NCBI GenBank assembly: GCA_017469795.1
Contig: JAFUFT010000025.1
Coordinates: forward strand, 1-43,852
DNA: 43,852 nucleotides
Source of the DNA: Oscillospiraceae bacterium
GTDB taxonomy: Bacteria > Bacillota > Clostridia > Oscillospirales > Oscillospiraceae
Direction: 5' to 3'
This document shows, piece after piece, positions 26,502 through 34,207 of this stretch. The translations under genes were made by a program, and so were the position numbers. How positions within the stretch are numbered: the stretch's first letter is position 1; every line of letters begins with the position of its first letter. The notes below the pieces were generated by a model. It was given only the letters and a program-made list of their open reading frames with translations. It was not told the origin of the DNA and did no database searches.

Positions 26502-26657
26502 ATGTTCGGTAATAACGGTTGCGGCAACAACAGCTGCTGGTGGATCATCATCCTGCTTATTGTTTTCCTGGCCTGCGGCAACGGCTGCGGGAATGGCTGC
26601 GGCAACGGCTGCGGCAACAACTGCGGCTGCGGCTGTGACAACGGCTGCGGCTGCTGA
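26502..26657 (+). CDS. 51-residue Cys/Gly-rich membrane peptide
   Basis: The frame encodes MFGNNGCGNNSCWW, a hydrophobic stretch (IIILLIVFLA, residues 15-24) and then 27 residues made almost only of Gly, Cys and Asn in CGNG units. It holds 11 cysteines. RBS AGGAGG lies at 26487-26492 and a strong terminator follows 13 bases after the stop, so it is a separate small gene. The layout recalls tiny YjcZ-like sporulation or coat-associated peptides, with a short membrane segment and a Gly-rich tail, but I see no proof of homology. The many cysteines could bind metal or cross-link. Confidence 0.75.
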   Translation: MFGNNGCGNNSCWWIIILLIVFLACGNGCGNGCGNGCGNNCGCGCDNGCGC

Positions 26658-26670
26658 ACCAATGACATAA

Positions 26671-26700
26671 GGGACCGCTTTTGCGGTCCCTTTTCCTTTT
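26671..26700 (+). terminator. Rho-independent terminator
   Basis: GGGACCGC-TTTT-GCGGTCCC forms a perfect 8-bp stem followed by TTTTCCTTTT. It ends the Cys/Gly-rich peptide transcript. Confidence 0.9.
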
Positions 26701-26708
26701 GGGTTTGC

Positions 26709-26737
26709 TTGAAAGCGGGGAAAATGTATGTTATAAT
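26709..26737 (+). promoter_or_regulatory. Sigma-A promoter for the XRE-TPR gene
   Basis: TTGAAA (26709-26714), a 17-base spacer and TATAAT (26732-26737) form a near-consensus housekeeping promoter 82 bases upstream of the regulator start. Confidence 0.85.
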
Positions 26738-26818
26738 GAAGTAAATCAGAGTTAAATTGCTTTTACTTGTATTTACGGCACGAAGGATATTGGATTACCG
26801 CACTGAGGGGGAACCGAC

Positions 26819-27703
26819 ATGACTTTGGGCGAAAAGATCAAATCCGCCAGGATCGAACGCCACATGACCCAAAAGGACGTGGTGGGCGACTATATCACCC
26901 GGAATATGCTTTCCAAAATTGAAAACGGCAGCGCGACCCCATCGGTCAAAACGCTGGAATATCTGGCAGACGCGCTGGGCCTCCCCGCGGGGTATTTCAT
27001 GTCCGAGGGCTCCGGCGATGAGCTGACCCCCAGCGGACTGGCCAGTGCCCGGCAGCATTTCCGGGACGGGGAATTCGACGGCTGTATTCAGGTCTTGGAG
27101 GGAATGGACCTGGACGGCGGCTTCCGGGATGAAGCGTTGCTGCTCCTGGCCAGGGCTAAAATCGGGCTTTCCAAAAAGGCCATGACGGACGGCCGCTATG
27201 AGGAGGCCCGCCGGTTGGCCCAGGAGGCCATTGAACACAACGACGGCAGCGTCTATGCCTCCGCCGCGTTCCGGACGGAGGCCCTGCTGCTGATTGCCCG
27301 ATGCACCATGGAGCTGGGCGGCGATTTTCTGAAGGCCATGGACGACTATCAGGCCGCCTATCAGGATCAGGGACTGGGCGAGTTTTACCGGCTGACCATG
27401 GCGGAATACTACATCGGACAGGGTGATCTGGACCGGGCAAAAAAAGAGATGGACAACATCGTCCGCCTCTCCGAGGCCACAAAGCCGGCCTACCTGATGC
27501 TGCAGGGCCAGATGGAGTTGAAGGACAATCAGTTCGAGCAGGCCGCCCATCAGCTGGAAAAGGCAGAGCAGCTGGCCCGCACTACCGGCAGCAGCTATTT
27601 CATGTCCAGTCTCTACGCCATGCTGGAGCAGTGCTACCGGGAGATGGAAGACTTCAAAAAGGCGTATCACTACGCCTCCATGCAGCTGCAGATTAAGGAA
27701 TAA
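26819..27703 (+). CDS. XRE-family regulator with TPR domain
   Basis: This 294-residue protein has an N-terminal XRE helix-turn-helix (residues 3-60: LGEKIKSARIERHMTQKDVV, NMLSKIENGSATPSVKTLEY) and a C-terminal array of helical TPR-like repeats (about 85-290). The layout resembles RRNPP-type regulators, which read signals through the TPR part, but no pheromone gene is evident next to it. It has its own strong promoter and terminator, so it is a monocistronic unit. Targets are unknown. Confidence 0.85.
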   Translation: MTLGEKIKSARIERHMTQKDVVGDYITRNMLSKIENGSATPSVKTLEYLADALGLPAGYFMSEGSGDELTPSGLASARQHFRDGEFDGCIQVLEGMDLDGGFRDEALLLLARAKIGLSKKAMTDGRYEEARRLAQEAIEHNDGSVYASAAFRTEALLLIARCTMELGGDFLKAMDDYQAAYQDQGLGEFYRLTMAEYYIGQGDLDRAKKEMDNIVRLSEATKPAYLMLQGQMELKDNQFEQAAHQLEKAEQLARTTGSSYFMSSLYAMLEQCYREMEDFKKAYHYASMQLQIKE

Positions 27704-27706
27704 CGG

Positions 27707-27735
27707 AAGGCCCCGCCGCCGGCGGGGCCTTTTAT
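27707..27735. terminator. Bidirectional terminator
   Basis: AAGGCCCCGCC-GCC-GGCGGGGCCTT (27707-27731) is a perfect 11-bp stem followed by T-rich sequence. It lies between two convergent genes whose stops are 33 bases apart. Confidence 0.9.
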
Positions 27736-27736
27736 T

Positions 27737-29035
27737 TCAGTCCAGAATGTAGACGGTGCAGTCTCTCCGGCCGAACTGGATGCAGGTGTCGTAGCTGTCA
27801 AAATACAGGTCGATGATATATCCGTTGATGGCGCCGCCGCAGTCCTCGGCGGTGGCCTCACCGTAGATCCAGTATCCGTCGTTGGAGACGATGTACATCC
27901 GGGTGCCGTAGGGGATCACGTCCGGATCCACCGCAATGGCGCCGTAACGGGCCGGCGTACCGGTGGCCGTGGTTCCGCCGCCGGTATAGGCCGTGGCCTC
28001 CACTGTAAAGCTCTCACTGTAGTAGAGCACGTCGCCGCTTGAGGTAGTGATGTAGTTGCCGGAGATGCTGGGCTCGGAATACTCCGGTTCCTCATATTCG
28101 GGTTCCTCGTACTCCGGCTCTTCATATTCGGGTTCCTCGTATTCAGGTTCCTCGTATTCAGGCTCTTCGTATTCGGGCTCTTCGTACTCCGGCTCCTCAT
28201 ATTCAGGCTCTTCGTCCTCAGATGCTGTTTCTTCGGACTCGCTGTCCTCCGTTTCCGGCGCTTCCTCCGCCTCATCGGCAGGCGCTTCCTCCGCCGGAGC
28301 CGCCACTACCGCAGCCTCGGTCTCCCCGCTGAGCATCTCGCCGCTGCCGATCAGGATCACTTCCGTCACGGGATTGGCCACCAGCCGGGTGCCCATGGCG
28401 GTGGAGCTGACCAACACCCCGTTGACGTACCGTTCCAGAGTGGTAACCTCCTGCTTCCCCGCCACACCGGGCGTCTTCACCTTAGTGACGCCCTCTGCCA
28501 GCGTGGGATCCAGGAATGTAATGGTGTCGTAGGGAATGGCTTTGCTCTCTGTGACAGTCTTTTCGGAATTCTGCGTGATGCAGATATCCATGCCATCATA
28601 AACCTTATCTCCAGGCGACAGGCTCTCTCCCTGAGATACCATAGAGTCCTGCTCTGACAACGTGATATCAAGCTCCTGAAGTGCCTCGGAAACTGTCGTT
28701 CCGTAGATGGCCTTCTCCATTATCTTGTCTCCCAGCGTCACCGTGACAGTGTTCTGCCGCTGAATCAGGATTTCTGTAACGCTGCCCTCACTGACCAGAG
28801 ATACGATATCGTTTTCGCCGATGGCGATCCCGGCTTCCGCCAGGACCTCCTCGATATTTGTGGAATCGGAGTTCAATCGGGTGACCTGATCCCCGTCAAA
28901 AATGGCGTATTCCTTCTGCACATCCGCGATCAATGCAAAGTACGCGGCGATCACAAGCACCAGGATCAGCACAACGGAGATCTGCGCGATCAGCAGGCCT
29001 TTCCCTGAACGCTGTTCGGTCTTCGTCTCATTCAT
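27737..29035 (-). CDS. YabE-like DUF348/G5/3D cell-wall protein
   Basis: Using ATG 29035 (RBS GGAGGT), the protein is 432 residues: a membrane segment (about 14-36), two or three ubiquitin-like DUF348 repeats, a G5 domain (about 150-225), a linker with about nine EYEEP repeats, and a C-terminal 3D domain (VEATAYTGGG...EDCGGAINGYIIDLYF) with the three conserved Asp residues that name it. 3D domains resemble MltA-type lytic transglycosylases and cut glycan strands. YabE and Rpf-like relatives act in stationary phase, spores or germination. It has its own strong promoter upstream. The acidic linker is likely extended and wall-spanning. Confidence 0.9.
   Translation of the reverse strand: MNETKTEQRSGKGLLIAQISVVLILVLVIAAYFALIADVQKEYAIFDGDQVTRLNSDSTNIEEVLAEAGIAIGENDIVSLVSEGSVTEILIQRQNTVTVTLGDKIMEKAIYGTTVSEALQELDITLSEQDSMVSQGESLSPGDKVYDGMDICITQNSEKTVTESKAIPYDTITFLDPTLAEGVTKVKTPGVAGKQEVTTLERYVNGVLVSSTAMGTRLVANPVTEVILIGSGEMLSGETEAAVVAAPAEEAPADEAEEAPETEDSESEETASEDEEPEYEEPEYEEPEYEEPEYEEPEYEEPEYEEPEYEEPEYEEPEYSEPSISGNYITTSSGDVLYYSESFTVEATAYTGGGTTATGTPARYGAIAVDPDVIPYGTRMYIVSNDGYWIYGEATAEDCGGAINGYIIDLYFDSYDTCIQFGRRDCTVYILD
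28077..28214 (-). repeat. Tandem 15-bp coding repeats (EYEEP)
   Basis: About nine 15-base units encode Pro-Glu-Tyr-Glu-Glu in the G5/3D protein. The units differ mostly at third codon positions, so selection appears to keep the peptide while the DNA diverges. Copy number may vary between strains. Confidence 0.88.
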
Positions 29036-29100
29036 GGTATGTACCTCCAACGATTTCAAGTGAACAACAAAATGGATACATTTTGTAACAATTTGATACC

Positions 29101-29128
29101 ATTATAGCACAGTTTTGTCATTTGTCAA
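29101..29128 (-). promoter_or_regulatory. Sigma-A promoter for the G5/3D gene
   Basis: On the minus strand TTGACA (29128-29123), a 16-base spacer and TATAAT (29106-29101) form a consensus-like promoter 66 bases before the start codon. Confidence 0.85.
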
Positions 29129-29141
29129 GGGTATCCGACAG

Positions 29142-29174
29142 AAGAAAACAGGCAGGAGCCGTTGCTCCTGCCTG
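29142..29174 (-). terminator. Rho-independent terminator of the DUF1846 gene
   Basis: CAGGCAGGAGC and GCTCCTGCCTG form a perfect 11-bp stem with a four-base loop. On the minus strand it is followed by TTTTC. Confidence 0.85.
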
Positions 29175-29189
29175 TGATTTTGATCCCGA

Positions 29190-30674
29190 TTATTTATGAT
29201 AGAGCCGGTTGATCTCATACCGGGGCTCTGAGCTGACGTTGATACCCAGGCGCTTCAGGAGGCTCTCGTCCTCCTCACTGAGGATCACCGTAAAGTGGGC
29301 GTCACAGCCCTTGAGGTTGTCCAGCTGTTCCTTGGCCAGTTCCGCCATGGGATTGGTCAGCGCGCAGATGGTCAGCGCCATGAGCACCTCGTCCGTGTGG
29401 AGCCGGGGATTCCTGTGGTGCAGATACCGGGTCTTGAGATCGCAGATGGGCTCGAGCACCTGGGTGGAGATCAGGTCGAACTGATCGTCGATCCCGCCCA
29501 GCGCCTTGAGCGCGTTGAGCAGCAGTGAGGACGCCGCGCCCAGATTGTCGGAGGTCTTGCCGGTGATCACCCGGCCATCCGGCAGCACCATCGCCCCTGC
29601 GGGAGCGCCTGTGGTCTCCGCCTTCAGCAGCGCGGCCGATACCGCCGGCAGCGTATCCGGCGTGACGCCGGCCTGTTTCATCAGGAGCTCCAGCTTCCGA
29701 ATGGGCTCGTCGTCCGCTTTCCCCTGGACTCGCTCCACACAGGCCGTATAATACCGGCGGAGGATCTCCATTTTGGAAGCGGCCCGGCAAGCCTCGTCAT
29801 CCACAATGCAGAAACCGGCCATATTCACGCCCATATCCGTGGGGGATTTATAGGGAGAAGATCCCTGGATCTGTTCAAAGATCGCGTTCAGGACCGGGAA
29901 GATCTCCACGTCCCGGTTGTAGTTCACCGCAGTCTTCCCGTAGGCCTCCAGATGGAAGGGGTCGATCATATTCACGTCGTTGAGGTCCGCCGTAGCGGCC
30001 TCGTAGGCCAGATTGACCGGATGCTTCAGCGGCAGGGACCAGATCGGGAAGGTCTCAAATTTCGCATAGCCTGCCGTAACACCCCGCTTGTGCTCATGGT
30101 AGAGCTGGCTGATGCAGGTGGCCATCTTTCCGCTGCCGGGACCGGGGGCCGTCACCACGACGAGGGAGCGGCTGGTTTCGATGTAGTCGTTCTTGCCTAA
30201 GCCCTCCTCGCTGACAACGAAATCCACATCCGAGGGGTATCCCTCAATGGGATAATGGCGGTAGCAGCGGATTCCCAGGGCGGTCAGCCGCTTGAGAAAG
30301 GCGTTGGCGGCGGACTGTCCGTTATACTGGGTCAGCACCACACTGCCCACATACAGATCCATGCTGCGGAAAATATCGATCAGACGGAGCACATCGTCAT
30401 CGTACGCGATCCCCAGATCGCCGCGGATCTTGTTTTTTTCGATGTCGCCGGCGTTGATCGCGATCACGATCTCCACGTCGTCCTGGAACTGCTGGAGCAT
30501 GCGGATCTTGCTGTCCGGCTGGAATCCCGGCAGCACCCGGGAAGCGTGATAGTCGTCAAAGAGCTTGCCGCCGAACTCCAGATAGAGCTTGCCGCCGAAT
30601 TCTTCGATTCGCTTCCGGATATGTTCGGACTGTGTTTTCAGGTATTTTTCATTGTCAAAGCCGATTGTGTTCAT
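29190..30674 (-). CDS. DUF1846 (UPF0371) protein
   Basis: This 494-residue protein matches the DUF1846 family throughout: the N-terminal GFDNEKYLKTQSEHI, the family stretch YLEFGGKLFDDYHASRVLPG, and APGPGSGKMATCISQLYHE, which resembles a nucleotide-binding loop. The family is widespread in Firmicutes and has solved structures, but its reaction is not known. Start ATG 30674 follows AAGGGAAGCGGAG; an upstream in-frame ATG at 30695 is less well placed. It is monocistronic, with its terminator at 29142-29174. Confidence 0.9.
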   Translation of the reverse strand: MNTIGFDNEKYLKTQSEHIRKRIEEFGGKLYLEFGGKLFDDYHASRVLPGFQPDSKIRMLQQFQDDVEIVIAINAGDIEKNKIRGDLGIAYDDDVLRLIDIFRSMDLYVGSVVLTQYNGQSAANAFLKRLTALGIRCYRHYPIEGYPSDVDFVVSEEGLGKNDYIETSRSLVVVTAPGPGSGKMATCISQLYHEHKRGVTAGYAKFETFPIWSLPLKHPVNLAYEAATADLNDVNMIDPFHLEAYGKTAVNYNRDVEIFPVLNAIFEQIQGSSPYKSPTDMGVNMAGFCIVDDEACRAASKMEILRRYYTACVERVQGKADDEPIRKLELLMKQAGVTPDTLPAVSAALLKAETTGAPAGAMVLPDGRVITGKTSDNLGAASSLLLNALKALGGIDDQFDLISTQVLEPICDLKTRYLHHRNPRLHTDEVLMALTICALTNPMAELAKEQLDNLKGCDAHFTVILSEEDESLLKRLGINVSSEPRYEINRLYHK

Positions 30675-30752
30675 GGACTCCGCTTCCCTTCTCAAAAATA
30701 TCCTGTCGAATAGTATAGCACAATCCGGCCTGTTTGGGAAGTAGAAACCATG

Positions 30753-30781
30753 TTGATAATTTCACCCGCCCATGGTATCAT
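30753..30781 (+). promoter_or_regulatory. Promoter for the Nudix-VanZ pair
   Basis: TTGATA (30753-30758), a 17-base spacer and TATCAT (30776-30781) lie 26 bases upstream of the GTG start. Confidence 0.7.
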
Positions 30782-30807
30782 TAGTCCAAATCAAGGGAGG
30801 AATCTGC

Positions 30808-31191
30808 GTGACGGAAGTGGTTGCCGCTCTGATCTGGCAGGGAGAGCGGTTTATGATCTGCCAGCGCCCCGCCCACAAGGCACGGGGCCTGCTCTGGGAG
30901 TTTGTAGGCGGGAAAGTAGAGCCCGGCGAGACGAAGGAAGCGGCACTGATCCGGGAATGCCGGGAGGAACTGGGCGTGACGGTCGCCGTAGGAGAGCTTT
31001 ACATGGAGCTGACCCACGTTTATCCGGATCTGACGGTCCATCTCAGCCTGTTTCACGCGGTCATCGCAGAGGGAACGCCCATGCTTCTGGAGCACAACGA
31101 TCTGCGGTGGATTACCCGCCGGGAGATCCCCGATTATGCGTTCTGTCCAGCGGACGAGGAGATCCTGCGCCGATTGACGGCCGAAGCCTGA
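30808..31191 (+). CDS. Nudix hydrolase, MutT-like
   Basis: This 127-residue protein has an intact Nudix box GGKVEPGETKEAALIRECRE followed by ELG. It is the size of MutT/8-oxo-dGTP-type diphosphatases, which clean oxidised nucleotides from the pool. GTG 30808 is chosen because GGGAGG lies seven bases upstream and the protein then starts directly with the first strand (TEVVAALIW). A VanZ-like gene follows 30 bases later in the same direction. Confidence 0.88.
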   Translation: MTEVVAALIWQGERFMICQRPAHKARGLLWEFVGGKVEPGETKEAALIRECREELGVTVAVGELYMELTHVYPDLTVHLSLFHAVIAEGTPMLLEHNDLRWITRREIPDYAFCPADEEILRRLTAEA

Positions 31192-31221
31192 CACACTGCC
31201 TGTTCCGGAAGGGGGTCCATA

Positions 31222-31668
31222 ATGCAAACTGGTTCCAAAAAGGAAAACCTGCTCTTTGCCCTGGTGATTCTGACGCTGTGCTTCATCTGGGGCAATTCCC
31301 TGATGCCCGCCTCCATTTCCGGCGCCATCAGCGACTGGGCCTCCTCAGTTCTCAGCCGGCTGCTCCGGCTGCCGCTGGACACGGCGGCCGGTCACGGAAC
31401 TGTCCGGAAGCTGGCCCACGGCACAGAGTATCTGATCCTCGGAGCAGAGCTGACGGTGCTGCTCCGTCTGTGGCGCGGCCGGCCCTGGAGCGAGGTTCTT
31501 CTGTGCGGCGCCGGAACTGCCCTTGCTGACGAAACGATCCAGCTCTTTGTGGAGGGCCGGGCGGGGCAGATCAAGGATGTTTGGATCGATCTGGGCGGAT
31601 TCTGCACGGGGGTGCTGATCTGCTTTCTGATTCATTGGCGGCGGAGCCGGACGAAAGACGCGGGATAA
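31222..31668 (+). CDS. VanZ-like membrane protein
   Basis: This 148-residue protein has three or four membrane segments and the VanZ pattern: a first helix with FIWGNSLMPA, then RKLAHGTEYLILGAEL, and DETIQLFVEGRAGQIKDVWI followed by DLGG. VanZ-family proteins are common in Firmicutes; one is linked to teicoplanin tolerance, but most have no known role. No other van genes are present, so resistance is not suggested. Confidence 0.9.
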   Translation: MQTGSKKENLLFALVILTLCFIWGNSLMPASISGAISDWASSVLSRLLRLPLDTAAGHGTVRKLAHGTEYLILGAELTVLLRLWRGRPWSEVLLCGAGTALADETIQLFVEGRAGQIKDVWIDLGGFCTGVLICFLIHWRRSRTKDAG

Positions 31669-31796
31669 ATCGGAGTTTGTCTACTTTATTCTCCCGTTTT
31701 TTAGACGTACCCCCGACCGTGGGAACGAAACGGGATTGGCCGCCGGAGGCTTCCCGGAAAGATCTCCACAAACTCCAATATGCCCCCAAACAGTCA

Positions 31797-31835
31797 GGAG
31801 CCGCAGAACAATCCCTGCGGCTCCCTTGTTTTCTT
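31797..31835 (+). terminator. Rho-independent terminator
   Basis: GGAGCCGCAG (31797-31806) pairs with CTGCGGCTCC (31815-31824), followed by CTTGTTTTCTT. It lies between the VanZ gene and the convergent deoB, three bases from the deoB stop. Confidence 0.8.
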
Positions 31836-31837
31836 AT

Positions 31838-32998
31838 TTACAATACCGACACACCATACTCCGGCGCCGGCGCTCCCAGTGCATGAAGCACCGTAGCGCC
31901 GACATCCGCGAAGGTCTCCCGGACGCCCAGCGGTCCCGGCTCGATCCCCCGGTGCCAAAGAAGGAACGGAATGTGCTCCCGGGTATGGTCTGTCCCATGG
32001 TGGGTGGGATCACAGCCGTGGTCCGCTGTGATGATCAGCAGATCCCTCGGACCCATGGCCTCCATCACTGCAGGCAGATACTCGTCAAAGGCTCTGAGCC
32101 CGGCGCCGTACCCTGCCGGATCCCGCCGATGGCCCCACTTCTGATCAAAGTCGATGAGGTTTACGAAGATGAACCCCTCCTTCTCCCGAAGGGCCTCCAG
32201 AGCGGCAGCCATCCCGTCCTCGTTTCCGGAGGTCTTCCGGGTGCTGGTGAACGCCGCCTCCGGGAAGATGTCCGCCGGTTTCCCGATGGAGTGAAAGGGA
32301 ATCCCCGCCCGGCTGAGGATCTCCAGATCCGTGTCTCCGGGGGGATACACCGCGTAATCGTGACGGTTTGCCGTCCGGGTGTAGTTCCCGGGCGTGCCCA
32401 CAAAAGGCCGGGCAATGACCCGCCCGACTCCATAGGGCAGATCGTTGAGCAGCTTTCTGGCCGCTTCGCACCATTTATACAGGAGCGGAAGGGGCACCGT
32501 CTCCTCATGGGCCGCGATTTGGAACACGCTGTCGGCAGAGGTGTAGACGATGGGCCGTCCCGTGGCCTGATGCTCCTCTCCCAGCCGCTGAATGATCTCC
32601 GTGCCGGAGGCTACTTCATTGCCCAGAATGTCCCTGCCTATGGCGGCGGTAAAGGCGTCAATGATCTCCGGCGGGAACCCCTCCGGGAAGGTATCGAAGG
32701 CCAGCGGCGTGGGCAGGCCCATGACCTCCCAGTGCCCCACAATGGAGTCCTTCCCTTTGGACTGCTCCATACACTTCCCGTAGCGGCCGACGGGTACGAT
32801 CCCGGTGGAGAACCGCTCCATTCCGGGGATGGCCATCCATCCCAGCCGTTCCAGATTGGTCAGCGTCAGCCCCGGGTTCCGTTCCAGCGTGTGCTGCACC
32901 GTGGCCGCTCCGCTGTCGCCGTACTGGGCCGCATCGGGCAGTTCTCCCACACCTGCGGAGTCCAGCAGGAACATCAGTACTTTTTGAAATTCCGCCAT
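31838..32998 (-). CDS. deoB: Phosphopentomutase
   Basis: This 386-residue protein interconverts ribose or deoxyribose 1-phosphate and 5-phosphate in nucleoside salvage. The alkaline-phosphatase-like metal sites are visible: the N-terminal LDSAGVGELPDA, the core TSADSVFQIAAHEE with the conserved Thr/Ser-Ala-Asp, VNLIDFDQKWGHRRD, and ADHGCDPTHHGTDHTRE near the end. The length is typical. ATG 32998 follows GAGGTG; a GTG three codons upstream is possible. The gene stands alone, without a nucleoside phosphorylase partner. Confidence 0.95.
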   Translation of the reverse strand: MAEFQKVLMFLLDSAGVGELPDAAQYGDSGAATVQHTLERNPGLTLTNLERLGWMAIPGMERFSTGIVPVGRYGKCMEQSKGKDSIVGHWEVMGLPTPLAFDTFPEGFPPEIIDAFTAAIGRDILGNEVASGTEIIQRLGEEHQATGRPIVYTSADSVFQIAAHEETVPLPLLYKWCEAARKLLNDLPYGVGRVIARPFVGTPGNYTRTANRHDYAVYPPGDTDLEILSRAGIPFHSIGKPADIFPEAAFTSTRKTSGNEDGMAAALEALREKEGFIFVNLIDFDQKWGHRRDPAGYGAGLRAFDEYLPAVMEAMGPRDLLIITADHGCDPTHHGTDHTREHIPFLLWHRGIEPGPLGVRETFADVGATVLHALGAPAPEYGVSVL

Positions 32999-33052
32999 AT
33001 CTGTCACCTCTTCTGTATCCTATCACGATTCTCTCCCCGGCGCAAGAACCCC

Positions 33053-33081
33053 TTGCAATCCACCCGGAATTCCGATAAAAT
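33053..33081 (+). promoter_or_regulatory. Promoter for the PPOX-like gene
   Basis: TTGCAA (33053-33058), a 17-base spacer and TAAAAT (33076-33081) lie 42 bases before the start at 33124, in the divergent region shared with deoB. Confidence 0.65.
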
Positions 33082-33123
33082 GAATTCATATTATTTCGAA
33101 TGCAAACGAAAGGATGGTTTCCT

Positions 33124-33516
33124 ATGATCTCCATGGAAGAACTCAGAGAAAAAATCGGCGGCGTGTTCTACTTTGCCACAACGGAGGATGGCGCACCCCG
33201 TGTTCGGCCCTTTGGCTTCAGCATGGTCTTTGAGGACCGGCTTTACTTCGGCTGCGGCACCCACAAGGCCGCCTATGAACAGATGCTCCGCAATCCGGAG
33301 GTGGAGCTCTGCGCCTTCAACAAGGGCGCCTTTCTCCGGATCCGCGGCAGAGCGGTCATGGATGACCGGCCGGAGGTCCAGGCCGCCATGTATGAGGCGA
33401 GCCCCTTCCTGAAGGAGACCTACAACGCGGAAACCGGACACTATCATATGTGCTTTTATCTGGAGGATATGTCTGCCATGGAGTTCAAGGGGCCGGATGC
33501 CGTCAAGCTGGTCTGA
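33124..33516 (+). CDS. Pyridoxamine 5'-phosphate oxidase-like flavin-binding protein
   Basis: This 130-residue split-barrel protein carries the usual features of the small PPOX-like family: FYFATTEDGAPRVRPFGFSM, LYFGCGTHKAAYEQM, and VELCAFNKGAFLRIRGRA. Such proteins bind FMN or F420, and many have no known substrate. A short in-frame extension to 33100 is possible, but ATG 33124 has AAAGGA upstream. A CIRCE element starts six bases after the stop. Confidence 0.82.
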   Translation: MISMEELREKIGGVFYFATTEDGAPRVRPFGFSMVFEDRLYFGCGTHKAAYEQMLRNPEVELCAFNKGAFLRIRGRAVMDDRPEVQAAMYEASPFLKETYNAETGHYHMCFYLEDMSAMEFKGPDAVKLV

Positions 33517-33522
33517 CCCATT

Positions 33523-33549
33523 TTAGCACTCTTCTTGTTTGAGTGCTAA
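33523..33549. promoter_or_regulatory. CIRCE element (HrcA operator)
   Basis: TTAGCACTC, nine bases, GAGTGCTAA: a perfect match to the CIRCE consensus bound by the heat-shock repressor HrcA. It precedes the hsp20 gene by 122 bases and overlaps no other gene. Confidence 0.95.
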
Positions 33550-33670
33550 TATTTACAGACGGTTCATAAAAACATAATGATTCGTTCAAAATACTGATGT
33601 ATGTTGTATTCAGAAAGAAAAACAAGGGGCCGCAGGCCCCGCACAATCTCAGTATTTGGAGGAATTGATT

Positions 33671-34093
33671 ATGTTTGAAATGATGCCTTTGACCCGTGCC
33701 ATGATGAGTCCGTTCTATGACATTGACAAAATGACCCGCAGCTTCTTCGGCGAGTCTCCCGTCCGGGCTTTCCGCACGGACATTCAGGACAACGGCGACA
33801 GCTATACCCTGGAGGCGGAGCTTCCCGGCTTCCAGAAAGAAGATATTGCCATTGATATCGACGGCGACCAGCTCACCATTCAGGCCCATCACAATTCTGA
33901 AAGCGAGCAGAAGGACGATGCGGGCAACTACCTGCGCCGGGAGCGCTTCTACGGCTCCTACAGCCGCAGCTTTGACATCTCCCAGATCAACGCGGATGAA
34001 ATCCATGCCGCCTATGAAAACGGCATCCTGAAGCTGGAGCTGCCGAAAAAGACCGCGGCTGTCCCCGCATCCAGAAGACTGGAAATCCAGTAA
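33671..34093 (+). CDS. Small heat-shock protein Hsp20
   Basis: This 140-residue alpha-crystallin-family chaperone holds unfolded proteins in a soluble state. The core domain (about 35-130) starts FRTDIQDNGDSYTLEAELPG, carries FQKEDIAIDIDGDQLTI, and ends with AAYENGILKLELPKK. The start ATG 33671 follows GGAGGAA at 33658-33664. A perfect CIRCE operator upstream indicates HrcA repression at normal temperature, a class I heat-shock control normally used for groE and dnaK. Confidence 0.93.
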   Translation: MFEMMPLTRAMMSPFYDIDKMTRSFFGESPVRAFRTDIQDNGDSYTLEAELPGFQKEDIAIDIDGDQLTIQAHHNSESEQKDDAGNYLRRERFYGSYSRSFDISQINADEIHAAYENGILKLELPKKTAAVPASRRLEIQ

Positions 34094-34105
34094 CCTTGCA
34101 AAACA

Positions 34106-34143
34106 CGGGTCCGGAATGGGTTCATTCCGGGCCCGATTTCTTT
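34106..34143 (+). terminator. Rho-independent terminator
   Basis: A 13-bp stem with one G-T wobble (34106-34118 / 34123-34135) and a GGTT loop, followed by ATTTCTTT, ends the hsp20 transcript. Confidence 0.85.
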
Positions 34144-34169
34144 ACATTGACCGGCAAATATGATACACT
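34141..34169 (+). promoter_or_regulatory. Promoter of the pyr operon
   Basis: TTTACA (34141-34146), a 17-base spacer and TACACT (34164-34169) lie 38 bases before the pyrF start. The leader is short and shows no PyrR attenuator. Confidence 0.65.
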
Positions 34170-34207
34170 AAAAAGAAAGAAAATACACTTGTAAAGGAGT
34201 GTTTCCC

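Noticed and set aside
28077..28214. Possible CRISPR array
   Set aside because: The 15-base units are contiguous with no spacers and stay in frame in a coding gene. No cas genes are present.
28056..28532. SGSSY-repeat protein on the plus strand
   Set aside because: It is the antisense reading of the EYEEP coding repeats in the G5/3D gene.
31672..31775. Distant inverted repeat GGAGTTTGT/ACAAACTCC after the VanZ gene
   Set aside because: Nine bases separated by about 85; no riboswitch or RNA pattern was recognisable.
34170..34207. PyrR attenuator or riboswitch before pyrF
   Set aside because: The leader is under 40 bases, with no antiterminator pair.
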